Origin: Humulus lupulus
Taxonomy: Eukaryota > Streptophyta > Magnoliopsida > Rosales > Cannabaceae
NCBI RefSeq assembly: GCF_963169125.1
Contig: NC_084798.1
Span: 196,287,481-196,351,480, forward strand
Direction of reading: 5' to 3'
DNA: 64,000 nucleotides
Positions 9,958 to 21,654 of the stretch are shown here, one piece after another. The notes under the pieces were generated by a model. That model was not told the origin of the DNA. It searched no databases and was given only the letters and a program-made list of their open reading frames with translations. Position 1 is the first letter of the stretch; each line of letters starts with the position of its first letter. A program made the translations under genes and the position numbers.

Positions 9958-11281
9958 TGTTGACCCAAACTCTTAAGTCTCCTTGTTTTGATGATTAACA
10001 AATATTTGATTATTATTTGTTACTAATGATTTGTTGATTTTGTAGCAAAAACTAAAGTGAATTAGCACTTCAAAGTCAAAATTATGACCAAGGGCAAAAT
10101 GGTCATTTTACCAAGTTTTCCGGAAACGACCCGAATTGGACTTCAAGACTCAAGAAACTCAAGATAAAGGTTTAACTTCATTTCTTAGTCTTGTAAAGTG
10201 ATTGCAAGTATACTTTAAGTCATAAGTATAGAATTTGGCTCACTCACGCACTAAAAAATGGTGATTTTTTAAAATGAGAAATAATTATCCTAAATTCATT
10301 TTTAAGAAAATACATCCCGATACGGTCGTAACGCAATTGGAATTTTTGAAATCGGATAAACGAGCTAAAAGTTATAAAGAATTGAAAAACGGGAAAATCG
10401 GCATAATCTGAGTTTTGCTCTCTGTTTGCCATCTGGAATTCCGGATGGGCAACCGGAATTCCGGTTGCTTCCAACCGGAATTCCAGTTCCCTCATCCGGA
10501 CTTCCGGTTCGCGGCAGACAGCTTCGCAAATTAATCCCTAACGGCTATAAACGGCTAGTTTTTTCCCAAACTCTATATAAACTCGTCTTTTACTTCAAAT
10601 TGGTTGTTGGCTGAGCATTTATTACATATACCAAACCAAATCCATTGATTTCAAAGAGCTTTCAAAGTTTAACTCATCCAAACACATATTCACACACTTG
10701 AGCCAAAATTTGTATTTATTTCTTCTAAGTGTGCTTGCTAATCACTCTAGGTTTCTCATTGTATTATCATACTTCTAGAGTGATTTTTGCTTGTAATATC
10801 AAACACATTCCCATATTGAAATTGAGGTGAGGTTGGCACCGGTTTTGTAAACAACCCGGTTAGAGTGAGATTGGCACTTCAACAATCCGAAAAAGAGGTT
10901 GATAGTCCTTGGTGGTGGAAAACTATTGTAAGAGGTTTGGAAATACCTTGGTGAAAAATTCCCGGTTGTAAGGGTTAGTCAAGCCCGCTAACTTGGCTCG
11001 ATAGTTGAACTCAAAGCTAGGTCCTTAGCTTTGAAGACCAAGGACGTAGGTGGCTTAGTTCTACCGAACCTTGTAAAATTCGAGAGTTTGCGATTTCTTA
11101 ACCTTCAACTCTTTACATTACAAGTTTAACTATTTGCTATATCTATTTGATTGCCATATTATTTGCTTATACTTGATAAATTTGATTTATTGCATAATTT
11201 GGCATATTAAGTTTTAAATTTCCGAAATTAGTTTAAATTTCCAATTCACCCCCCCTCTTGGAAACATATCTTGGGTTAACA
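9958..11281 (+). repeat. 3' LTR of element B
   Basis: Same length as the 5' LTR (1,324 bp). The one difference I found by eye is T at about 10165 against C at about 1317. Followed by the target duplication AATAA (11282-11286). Confidence 0.95.
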
Positions 11282-11286
11282 AATAA

Positions 11287-12299
11287 AACTAAGTAATTTA
11301 TATGCAATTGGTTTTGCAAAACAAATCATATAAACATATAGGACAATCATAATAATCTTGTTTCTACCAATGAGATGCATGATAATAACTGTGTGTTTTT
11401 ATGTATGGCACAAAATGCATGAACATATTATCAATCACATGAAAATAATTATTCAAATAAATAAACAATAAATGTTGAACCGGGTGCTTTTGGGTATTTC
11501 TAATTTTACAACCTCTTTATAAAATTAAAAATAAAATAAAAAACCGCCTAGATCTCCATCGTGCTTCTTCACTTTACTTTCGGTAGAATATGTGTCGTTG
11601 GTCCAAAATAATAATAAGAAAACAATTTTCTGATTATCTTGATTAATTAAAACAAAACTTTTAAATAATCATAATTTTATTTTCCACTAATTAAAACAAC
11701 TTTTAATTAAAAAACAGAAATAAATTTAATTAAAATCTGTTATTTTGAAAAATAAATTTTTAAATGAGATATTAAAAAAAAAATTTGTTAGGATAACAAA
11801 AATATCTCATTATTTAAATATCAAATTTCTAAAAAATAGGATATTTAACATTTTAAAATTAAAAAAAATAACAGATTAATTTCAGAAAAAAAAAATTATG
11901 GACCAGTAAGACGGGGACACGTGGCACTGAAAAGTGATCTCGGGATCCACTGTATGGAACTATACAAACGAGTTTGTACGACGTCCCCAACAGCGGCTCG
12001 GAGGATGGCCTCGAAGGAACGGTGGCTGAATTCTAAATCCTGGGCTCCATTTTGACTTTGTGTGATCGGAATTACAATTTTGTGATTTCAAAAAACCAAA
12101 TAAAATTACATAAATCCTATGCCCCTTAATGGCTTACACAATGATCTAATCATAAACAAATCCTAACCCAAAAATACCATACAATTAACGATTCAACATT
12201 CCCATGCATTCAATCATATTAAGCCATCCATTCATTCATCATAAATAAATAAATGCATAAAACTAAACCCACACAAATTCAATATATATATATGAACTT
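11287..12299 (-). other. Leader of element A, distal part
   Basis: AT-rich sequence between the insertion point of element B and the PBS of element A. It contains long A-runs and no convincing ORF in either direction. Together with 300-1109 it forms the untranslated leader of the minus-strand copia element. Confidence 0.55.
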
Positions 12300-12311
12300 G
12301 GCTCTGGTACC
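12300..12311 (-). other. Primer-binding site of element A, split by element C
   Basis: GGCTCTGGTACC here plus the A at 27480 is the reverse complement of TGGTACCAGAGCC, one base different from the usual copia PBS TGGTATCAGAGCC. Its GTACC (12307-12311) was duplicated when element C inserted, so the PBS is split. Confidence 0.8.
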
Positions 12312-13137
12312 TGTTACACCCAGATTTCGAGACCAGAGATTATGGCCTCGAAAAACTAGATTCATCAGGTATTAGCTCGAAATATATGAAACACATTGCA
12401 TAGTTCAATTGTAAAACCTCTGAAGTAAAATGGAAATCTCGAAGATGTAACCTCGGGATTCTTTCTAGGCTCGAAATGGCATGACATCGGGATACATCCG
12501 TTATCGAATGCCTTTGGATTGAGCAGCCCGAGCTTAAGAAGTGCAAGCTCAAGTGTGATAGCCTCGATAGTATTTATCTGCTCCGAGCAGGTCTTGGAGT
12601 AAGATGGCAAGTTCGTAACAAGTCCGTAAGTCTTGACAATCACGATGCTGGTCGCTGACCTCGAAGATTCAATGAGTCACCTAAGATAGCCTGTTGTGTA
12701 TGTGTGAACATATTTATTGTTGTAAAATCCCAACATTAAGGGGATATTGTTTAGTTTGTTATTTATTCCCGGGTCTTCAGGGGATGTTTCCTTGTATATA
12801 GAAAATATCGCATTTAATGTCATTATTTTAAATTGATATACAAAATATCTTCCCAAAATATGTGGGAATGGACTCTGTAACCTTCCCTATAAATAGAGAA
12901 GGAATGACCATTTGTAATAGAGGGATAATCTGAGATCTTGAGAGAAAACTCTGGGTAATTCATCCTTGAAGAATTTCCAAAAAACTCTAAGTCTTAATAA
13001 TACAGACTCGTGGACTAGGAAAATTTAACTGCTGAACCACGTAAAAACCTTCTTGTTCCTCCTTACTATTCGTTCGCACTGTAGTTTATATTGTTTAATT
13101 GCTCTGTGATTTAAGTTGATGAAAAACGACGTCAACA
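12312..13137 (+). repeat. 5' LTR of element C
   Basis: 826 bp, TGTTACACC...GTCAACA. Contains a TATA-like CTATAAATAG near 12889-12898. Paired with 26649-27474 without length difference. Confidence 0.93.
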
Positions 13138-13140
13138 GTT

Positions 13141-13158
13141 TGGTGCTTTCATTGAGAG
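13141..13158 (+). other. Putative primer-binding site of element C
   Basis: TGGTGCTTTCATTGAGAG begins 3 nt after the LTR. The same 18 nt occurs at 38604-38621 just after the LTR of element D. I cannot match its 3' part to a tRNA end I know. Confidence 0.65.
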
Positions 13159-13169
13159 CATTAAGCAAT

Positions 13170-14896
13170 ATGAATCTGAGTCTAGTCAATCGAAGAAGCC
13201 TCCCTGAACCAACTATGGTCGCGAATGATCCTAATATTCCTGAAGAAGAAGTTAGCTATTCGCGGCGCCTTGGGAAACAACCGATGATGAATCCGGACCC
13301 GGATGAAAGGAGTGGATCCTCTGACTCTCGAGGACCACCTGCACCACCGGCCCCTAGGGACGATGAGGACATGTACTATAACCCTGAGCAATATGTCCCT
13401 ATTGTGGAGCTTGAAAATTATCAATTGCGAAAGCAGTTGGCGAAGGCCAAGAAACGTAACGAGGAGCTGGCCAGATTGGTTGCTGAGGCGCAGACGGCTT
13501 AGCCCCCGCCTCCGCCCGAGGCCCAAGCTCCACCTCTGCGAGATGTTCATGTTCCTCCCCGCAGGCCCCGTGGGTGACCTCGCAAAAACGCTACCACACG
13601 AAGAACGGAGCAACCTCTGCTACTGGCAGAACAACCTACTCCCTCGAGGCCTCGGAGAAACACCCGGGCCGGAGCTCCTGTTAACTTAATTGTTGAGTTA
13701 CCAGCCGAAACTGGGAATAACCGAGCCCCCGCAGCGGCTCGGACCCAGAATCCTGGTAATGCGCAGAGCGTTCCCGAGCCAACACAAGCGAACTCGGGAC
13801 CTTCCAGGCCCCGAAATGGGTGGCAACCACCATCATCCATACGACACCCACCGTCGCCGATAAGATATCCCTCACCACCTCGAAGAAACACACAACCGAA
13901 TCAGGGTGATAGGGAAAGGCAGGCTGGACGAAAACATGGGAATGGGGAAACTGCTAGAGAACGTAGAGGCGCCCAGCCTACAAGAAGCCAAATGTCTCAG
14001 TCTCACACTATAGAGACGAAACAACCTGAAAGGAACCCATCTCGAAACAACTATGCGGCGAACCTTGCCAGCGAAGGCTCAGAAGACACAAGATCGGTTA
14101 GTATGTATGACCGATGATGCAGAAATACTAAGAATCAAAGGGACCACCCAGACTTACGGGAACACCTGAATCAGAATCGGGGTAATGGTAACCCCTCGAA
14201 CCCAGACCTGAGGGATCGCCTAAATGGACGCAAGGATCCCATGCGAAGGCGGGAACCTAGAATTGTGATCAATGATAACCAATTTCAAATTAGACCCCCC
14301 GTGGATCCAGTCTAGGAGAGGATTGATCAACTGGAAAAAGCTTTTAGGCTCTTACAGAATGAACGAGGTCGGGATCAGGACGAAGAGTCTGACGAGGAAC
14401 TCGAACCCTTTGCCCCCCATATTTCCAGCACTCCGTTTCCTCAAGGGTTTCAGATTCCTCATGTCCCACCATTTGAGGGGAAGTCCGACCCGTAAAGTCA
14501 CTTAAGTAAGTTTAACACTATTATGAGAGCAAGTAATGTGGGCTACGAGCTTAGATGCATGCTGTTTCCAGCTTCGTTTACAGGACTAGCAAAAAGCTGG
14601 TTCGAAAAATATAAGAGGCATTCAATTACTTCTTGGGATCAGTTGTCTAGAGATTTCAAGAAGCAATTTAGAGCCATGATCAGAATAAGGCCCGAGGCGT
14701 CCGCCTTGACCAATGTCCGACAACAACCGAATGAAACATTGAAAAGTTACCTTACAAGGTTCAATTCGGAAGTCGCCTGAGCTCGTGATGTAGACAATAG
14801 CGGCCATTTAATGGCTGTCCGAGCCGGGGTAATGCCGGGAATTCCCCTCTGGGAAGATATGCAGAGGAAACCTGTGAGGTCCATAATCGAATTTAA
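13170..14896 (+). pseudogene. Gag of element C, N-terminal half and capsid domain (broken)
   Basis: An N-terminal segment (13170-13502, MNLSLVNRRSLPEPTM...) contains an acidic/proline-rich part and a coiled-coil-like ENYQLRKQLAKAKKRNEEL, then stops at TAG 13500. The stretch to about 14270 reads in shifting frames. The capsid (retrotransposon gag) domain is clear at 14523-14780 (ASFTGLAKSWFEKYKRHSI, then QPNETLKSYLTRFNSE) and is cut by TGA 14778. A frame change near 14912 leads into the next segment. At least two stops and two frameshifts are present, so no intact gag is made. Confidence 0.75.
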
Positions 14897-16297
14897 TTGA
14901 CGAGCTCAGAGGTTGTCAATGTAGAGGAGGTGAGGTCAACGCTGAATATGGCCTCTCAGCCCATAACTACAACGACAAACTTGAACTCAGCCTCGACCTC
15001 AATGGACCCATCAGCCTCGAAACCCCCTGCAGAAAACCCTTCCAAAAGAAATAAGAATGAAGGAAGTAACCCCGAGGTGGAAGGGGGAAATAAGAAGAAA
15101 GGAGAAAGGTATTTCTCCGTGTACAAGGTGTACACCGAGCTCAACGAGTCTTGGGTGAATATTTACCTGGCTAATGAAAACCAGGTCCCTTTCAGACGTC
15201 CAGACCCCATGAGAAACCATAAATCTGAAAGAGACTCCAGCAAATACTGCATATTTCATAGAGATACCGGACACACAATCGATGAATGCAGGCAGCTGAA
15301 GGATGAGATCGAAGGTCTGATCTCAAGAGGATACTTCAGGCAGTATGTAAGGAACCAGAACAATAACCAGGCTTCTACCAGCCAGAAGACAGCTGCACCA
15401 CCACCTGCCCAAAACAGTAACTCCCGAGCAAGGGAAGATGAGAGACCCCCTCTGATTGATGGACAAGACGTCATAACCATCTCGGACGGGCCTCATCTCG
15501 CAGGATCGGGCAGGAATGCCCAAAAGCGATACGTAAATGAGCTGAAAACTGGCGACGGGTCCCCTTATGAACCCAAACCTAGAGCTCCGAAATACCAAAA
15601 GGTTGAATCTCAACCTATAACCTTTACGGAGGACGACGCGTCCCATGTCCAATTTCCTCAAAACGACCCACTGGTCATTACCCTTCAGCTCGTGAACAAG
15701 AAGGTTCACCGAGTCCTGATTGATAACGAGAGCTCAGTGAACATCCTCTATAAAACCACCTTAGAAAAGATGGGACTCGCGCTTCGTGACCTAAAGGCCT
15801 GTGGAACGATGTTGTGCGACTTTTCAGGAGAGGGGATTGCCTCTATGGGGTCCATCGAACTCCCTGTGGCCTTGGGAGACTTCCCAGTCTCAACAACCAA
15901 GATGATGGAATTCGTAGTAGTGGACCTACCATCGGCCTACAACCTGCTGCTCGAGAGACCCGCCCTAGTAGGGCTGGGGACAGTTTCCTCTGTGAGGCAT
16001 TTGGCCATCAAGTTCCCGACTTCTAGTGGCATCGGGACACTGAAGGGAGACCAGCTAGCAGGGAGGGAATGCTATAGCATCTTCATTAGAGGAAAGAAGC
16101 AAGCGAGTGCACAAACGCTCGTCATAATTCAAAATAAGGATGGGACAATCCTCGAAATAGATGAAGAAATCGATCCAAGAATAGAGGAAAGAGTTGACCT
16201 CGAACCACTGGAAGAGCTCGAAGAGGTCAGACTCGAGGAAGCAGACCCCCCAAAGATAGTAAAGGTAGGGAAAAACCTTCCCGAAGAGACGAAATAA
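14897..16297 (+). pseudogene. Gag C-terminus and aspartic protease of element C
   Basis: A 466-codon open segment. Near 15240-15310 is the TAT zinc-knuckle variant (YCIFHRDTGHTIDECRQLKDEIE pattern, C-H-H-C). The protease active site is at 15716-15740 and reads LIDNESS, where TAT elements usually have DNGSS; the Gly-to-Glu change would probably disable it. A flap/second-half motif (VVDLPSAYNLLLERPAL) follows. The segment ends at TAA 16295-16297, which sits inside the conserved KNLPEETK...QL linker before RT, so this is a nonsense mutation and not the natural end. Confidence 0.8.
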
Positions 16298-19200
16298 CAA
16301 TTAATTTGCTTTTTGAAAAAGAATCAGGATGTTTTCGCATGGTCGCATTCGGAAATGGTAGGGATAAGTCCGAATATAGCGAGCCATGCTTTGAATATTG
16401 ACAAAAGCTTCCCCCCGAAGCAGCAAAAGAAAAGACTACTGGATGACGACATGAAGAAGGCCCTAAAAGAGGAAGTTGATAGGTTGAAAGCAAACCGATT
16501 CATCCGGGATGCTTTCCACCCCGATTGGGTAGCCAACCCGGTGCTAGTTCCGAAGCCTAACAGGACATGGCAGACCTGTATCGATTACTCGCACCTCAAT
16601 AAGGCCTGTCCTAAGAACTACTTCCCCTTACCTCAGATCGACCAGCTCATAGATGCCACGGCAGGACATGGACTTATGTCATTCATGGACGCCTATTCTG
16701 GATATAACCAGATTGCCATGCATGCCCCTAACCAAGAGCATACGAGTTTCGTGATGGACAAAGGGCTGTATTGCTACAATGTCATGCCGTTCGGACTCAA
16801 GAATGCTGGAGCCACTTAACAGCGACTCGTAAACATGATGTTCTCCGAAAAAATAGGCAATAACATGGAAGTTTATGTTGACGATATGTTAGTTAAATCT
16901 CAACATAACAATAACCATGTGGACGACCTCGAAGAATGCTTCGCCGTGTTATGGAGGTATAACATGAAGCTCAACCCTCAGAAGTGCTCTTTCGGAGTAT
17001 CTTCGGGAAAATTCCTAGGCTTCATTGTAAATGCCTGGGGAATAGAAGAAAATCCAGACAAGATCCAATCTCTGATTGATATGCCCTCACCTCGAAAGCA
17101 TAAGGATGTCCAAAGTTTGACTGGAAGGATGGCGGCACTGAGTAGGTTTATCTCAAAATCTACAAACTGTTGTCTTCCATTTTTCAACCTTTCGAGGGGG
17201 GGGGGGGGCAAGAAGTTTGAGTGGACAGAAGAATGCGAGTTAGCTTTTCAAGAGCTCAAGAAGCACCTCACAGAACCCCCTATCTTGTCAAAACCCATCA
17301 CGGTAGAAGTTCTGTACCTGTACCTTGCTACGACCGAGCACGCCATCAGCACCGTACTCGTCCGAGAAGAACATAAAGTGCAAAGGCCTGTGTACTATGT
17401 CAGCAAAAGGTTGCTGGGGGCAGAATCGAGATACCCCTTGATGGAGAAGTTGGCTCTGAGCCTAATCCACTCATCTCAAAAGCTCCGACCTTACTTCCAG
17501 GCGCACCCCATCCATGTACTGACTGATCAACCACTAAGACAAGTCTTGTCCAAGACAGAAGCCTTAGGTCGGCTGCTAAAATGGGCCGTTGAACTCAGAC
17601 AATTCGAGATCACTTATCATCTGAGGATGACCATAAGAGGACTAGCCCTGGCAGACTTCATAGTGGAATGCACTGGAGTGACTAACGATGAAGTTATAAC
17701 CCCGGCCCGCGAGCTGTGGAAACTTTATGTTGACGGGTCTTCCAATGAAAATGGATCGGGGGCAGGAGTAATTCTAATCACCCCAGCAGGAAGTCAATTT
17801 CACTCTGCCTTGAGATTTGGCTTCGAAGCATTGAATAACGAAGCTCTACTGGCAGGACTTCGTATAGCCAAGGAACTCAAGGCGAAAGCGATACATTGCT
17901 ACAGTGACTCCCAGTTGGTGGTTAATCAAATTTTAGGGGAGTGTCAGGCTCGTGGGACGAGAATGGCTGCATATTTAGAAAAGGCAAAAGCATCATTCGA
18001 GAATTTCGAGTTCTACGTGATAAAACAGGTCCCCCGAGAACAAAACTCGAACGCAGATGCCTTAGCCAGGCTCGCTACATCCACCGAGGTCGACGAGTTG
18101 AATGTCGTGCTGATCGAACATCTAATGACACCCAGTATAACTGAGCTTGAGCAGGAAGATGTTTGCATGATAAATTCCGAGCCAACCTGGATGACCCCGA
18201 TAGTTGAATACCTTGTGGCCGACATTCTCCCAGAAGAACAGACCAAGGCTCGAAAACTGATGTATCAGATCCCCAGGTACACCATTATAGATGGAAGGCT
18301 ATATAGAAGAGGATACTCCATGCCATTACTCCGATGTGTGACTCCACCCGAGGCTAAGAAAATCATAGAATAAATTAATGAAGGATTCTATGGAGACCAC
18401 ACTGGGGGGAATAGCCTATCCAAGAAAATCATACGCCAGGGGTACTTTTGGCCTACCATCAAGGTAGATTCGTTCGATTACGTCAAGAGATGTGACAAGT
18501 GCCAACAGTTCGCAAAAATCCCTCGAGCTCCACCCTCCGAGCTAACGATGATGACCTCCCCGTGGCCATTTGTGGTCTGGGGAATTGACCTCATAGGCTC
18601 ATTTCCAACTGGCAAAGGCGGAGTGAAGTACGCAGTAGTGGCCATAGATTACTTCATGAAGTGGACCGAAGCCGAACCGCTGGCAATAATCACCTCGAAG
18701 AAAGTCTTGGAATTCGTGGTAAAGAACATCATATGCCGATATGGGGTGCCAAGGAACATTGTGTCCGATAACGGTACTCCATTCGACAGCGATTTGTTTA
18801 CCAACTTTTGCGAAAAAATGGGATAATAAAGAGCTTATCCTCTGTGGCCCATCCCCAGGCGAATGGCCAGGTCGAAGCTGTGAATAAAACCCTAAAGAGT
18901 TCGTTGAAGAAAAATTTGGAAGAAGCTAAAGGGAAATGGCCCGAAGAATTGCCCCAAGTTCTGTGGGCATATCGAACCACGGCCCGTACTTCAACATGAC
19001 ATACCCCTTTTTCTCTGGCATATGGTTGCGAGGCTATGCTGCCAATCGAGGTCAAAATTCCCATAATTTGTGCCCTAGCTTATGATCAAGCCTCGAACCA
19101 ATCCCAGCTCGAAGTAAGTCTGTACTTGATTGAAGAAAGAAGGAACGAAGCTCAGCTAAAAAATGTTGCATACCAATAGCGAGCTACCCGGTATTTCAAT

Positions 19201-19422
19201 AAAAGGGTTCGAGATAGAAAATTCAGTGTGGGGGATTTGGTGCTGAGACGTGTATTCTTGGCGACACGGGATCCAATAGCTGGTGTGCTCGGGCCTAATT
19301 GGGAAGGACCTTCTCAGATCCAATCAGTTATCCGACCCGACGTATACAAGTTGGCAAGATTGAATGGGAGTTTGGTACCACGAGCATGGAATGGCGAACA
19401 TCTATGACCTTACTATCAATAG
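16298..19422 (+). pseudogene. RT, dual RNase H and integrase of element C (broken)
   Basis: RT starts about 16313; the primary catalytic Asp lies in SFMDAYSGYNQI (about 16690) and YVDD is at 16874-16885. An in-frame TAA at 16817 replaces the Tyr of ATYQRLV. RT-linked RNase H lies at about 17290-17640; the second RNase H starts LYVDGSS (Asp at 17732) but has lost four codons at about 17840 compared with NNEAEYEALLAG, removing the region of its catalytic Glu. Integrase shows the zinc motif, D at about 18588, DNGTPF at 18769 and NGQVEAVNK at 18860-18886. Further breaks are TAA 18371, a one-base deletion in the A-run near 18820, TGA 18997, TAG near 19180 and TGA near 19403. The natural end is about 19422 (HL.PYYQ). 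Confidence 0.85.
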
Positions 19423-20443
19423 TGTAGGAATGATGTCACCTATAACCATGCCAGATAATCTTTACTATATTCCGATTAATAAATTACTCGAATAAAGTTT
19501 GATTTTGTTTTAATATGCTGTATTTTTTGCAATCTCTCTTAATTAAATAACCTATGGTCACACTCATAGGATATTAAGGGGGCATTAGTGGTACATATAC
19601 AATCAGCTTGAAAAAATGAAATAGCATATACGAAAACCATACAAGTGTTTGGATATAACCAAATGCGCGAGCTAAGATAGTTTGGACATAACCAAACTAT
19701 CAAAAACATACAAGTGTTTGGATATAACCAAATGCGCGAGCTATAAGTAAGTCTGGACATAACGAAATTATCAAAAGATAAAAGTGTTTGGATGTAACCA
19801 AATATGCGAACCAGATCAAAAACATAAGTGTATGGATTACAAACCAAACACGACCTTAATAGGTTTGGAACAAACCAGCTAAAACTAATCGACAGTAAGT
19901 TGGAACGTAAACCCACTTAGCGTTAAGTCGAGATCGAGGATGGAGTATCTTGCATAATGATAGTTTCGACCTCATAACCTCAGGGAGCTACTCGAGGATG
20001 AGGAAAAGTAACTAAAAATATAAGATATAACTAAACCACTAACGTTACGCGCCATATAAGTACCTTCGGGTGCATGGTAAAAGTAATCTCCGACCTTGAA
20101 AAAATAACGAGATCAGATGCGGATATTTCGAGCTCACTGTGCATGAATGCATTGAACCTCGAGCTTAAATCCACCATATGTTTGTATGAATAAACAGACT
20201 TATAAGACACTTTAATATAAAATGCGTAAAATATTTCAACCTAAGAAATGTAAAGCAAGTATAATAAAGCAAAGTCAAAAATGGTATCACAAATATCATT
20301 AGTATGAGCTCGAAAATAGCTCATAAGAAGGCAGCTCTTTCACGAGCTGTAACATTGTCTTAGCCCCAGGGGCATAAAAAGCAAAATACCAAACACAAAC
20401 ACTATTACAAGGTATTCAAAGGGATGCAGCCCCGAAGCAAGAT
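19423..20443. other. Non-coding region between pol and antisense gene of element C
   Basis: AT-rich, with the 70-bp tandem repeat at 19642-19850. No convincing gene: the 125-aa minus ORF at 19539-19916 only traverses the repeat. Confidence 0.6.
19642..19850 (+). repeat. ~70-bp tandem repeat, about 3 copies
   Basis: CAAGTGTTTGGATATAACCAAA-like units start at 19642, 19711 and 19781, with a shortened copy near 19826. Tandem repeats in this 3' region are known for TAT/Ogre elements. Confidence 0.7.
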
Positions 20444-20995
20444 CTAGGAAGAATGAGCATTTTCCTTGGCCTTCTCAGCATCTCCCTTGGCCTTCTCAGC
20501 ATCCTCCTTGGCTCTCTCTACCTCATTCCGAGTTGCCTCCTCCTCATCAAGCCGAGCTTGCCATTTAGCCACAAGTTTTGCCTCAAAAGAGCCTAAGAAG
20601 CTGGTGTCGAGGTCGACATTGTTGGCCCAGATTCTGTACATGGCCAGGTCAACCGCCCGATCCTTCTTCTCCTTAAACTTTGCAAGGGGACGAGCTTTTT
20701 TGCCCTCCATGATCTCTAAAGTGGAGGCCTTCTCTTCCTCAAGCTTGGCATTGATCTTCTCAAGCTTCGCAACCCGGGCACTCATCTTCTTAAGCTCCGC
20801 GAGCCGGGCCTTCAGCTCCTCGAGCTTGGCTGTCTTGGCCTTTAGCTGTTCAGCTTCAGCCTCCATCTTTGCCTTTGTGGCCCTGAGCTCGTCACTGAGC
20901 TTGAGTTGGAGATCCTTTGACTCCTGAGCATAAGACATGCTCGAGTGGACCTCATTGTTCAACTTATATTTAAGTTGAGCCGAGACAGCAAGAGT
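20444..20995 (-). CDS. Antisense gene of element C: coiled-coil exon (last)
   Basis: Begins after an acceptor TGTCAG (20998-20996) with TLAVSAQLKYKLNNEV and runs to the stop at 20444. Most is a heptad-rich coiled coil (KMEAEAEQLKAKTAKLEELK, then ARVAKLEKINAKLEEEK) and ends in degenerate EKAKGDAEKAKENA repeats. Phase 0 joins it to the exon ending at 21070. Confidence 0.65.
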   Translation of the reverse strand, partial: TLAVSAQLKYKLNNEVHSSMSYAQESKDLQLKLSDELRATKAKMEAEAEQLKAKTAKLEELKARLAELKKMSARVAKLEKINAKLEEEKASTLEIMEGKKARPLAKFKEKKDRAVDLAMYRIWANNVDLDTSFLGSFEAKLVAKWQARLDEEEATRNEVERAKEDAEKAKGDAEKAKENAHSS

Positions 20996-21069
20996 CTGAC
21001 ATACAAAGAAATCAAATTAGAACATGAACTAAATATAAAAACAACTAATAGCGAGATGAGAAAGATTAC

Positions 21070-21542
21070 CACATCAGTGAGCTCGATGCTCTTCTCATAA
21101 AGAGTGTTGCAGTCTTGAGCATTATTCAAGAACTGCCAATGAGGGGATCCGAAGCTGCCAAAACTCTGGCTCACCCAAGACAGAACGTCCGAGCCAAGCT
21201 TAGCCTCGTGAGGTCTGGCTGCGTTATCAATTACATACTCATCGACGTGAGTAGAAATTGAAAGCAGATGTGTTTTGGAGGCTGAGGGTTTTTTCGGAGG
21301 TGGGCCAAGCGTGGATTCGACCTGTATCGAAGAAGGAGCAGGAGGAAAGGTCATAGAGGCCTCGGCCTGAGGAGTTGGATTCACATATGGGCTCGGAGCA
21401 ACTGGAGCTGGTGGAGGAGGTGTCTTCTCGGTCCTCTTAAGGACCTTAGCAGGTCGTTCTGACCTCCGCGACCCCCTTGGGCGCTTACTCCTTTGGGCTC
21501 CGCCGCCAGCAAGTACGTTGTCAAGGTCAAAATCCATGTCAC
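21070..21542 (-). CDS. Antisense gene of element C: basic/proline-rich exon
   Basis: Starts after acceptor GTGCAG (21545-21543) with DMDFDLDNVLAGG, followed by an Arg/Lys-rich tract (SKRPRGSRRSERPAKVLKR, which could act as a nuclear signal) and a Pro-rich tract, and ends SIELTDV at the donor GTAATC. Open throughout. Reads beyond 21070 in the same frame are intron. Confidence 0.6.
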
Positions 21543-21654
21543 CTGCACATTCACATCGCATTATGAGATATTCCAAAACAAAAAAATTTAGCATGATGCA
21601 AACAGGCAAAGAATGAAAAGACAAGCAGAGAGAAACCTAACTGGAACTCTCCCC

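Larger units (their letters stand above)
1110..11281 (+). mobile_element. Element B: complete Sirevirus-type Ty1/copia retrotransposon
   Basis: A 10,172-bp element bounded by two 1,324-bp direct LTRs that start TGTTGACCC and end GGGTTAACA, with the 5-bp target duplication AATAA at 1105-1109 and 11282-11286. Order: LTR, PBS, gag (2487-4151), pol (protease-integrase-RT-RNase H, the copia order), 1.1-kb spacer, third ORF (8373-9536), polypurine tracts, LTR. The large size, third ORF downstream of pol, several GGGGGAG tracts before the 3' LTR and clustered GGAATTCC palindromes in the LTR are hallmarks described for Sireviruses. By eye the LTRs differ at one base (C near 1317, T near 10165), so insertion was recent. 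It lies in the leader of element A. Confidence 0.95.

Noticed and set aside
20466..20927. Ser/Ala-rich 153-aa plus-strand ORF
   Set aside because: It is the complement of the coiled-coil exon of the antisense gene, whose splice sites and heptads are convincing.
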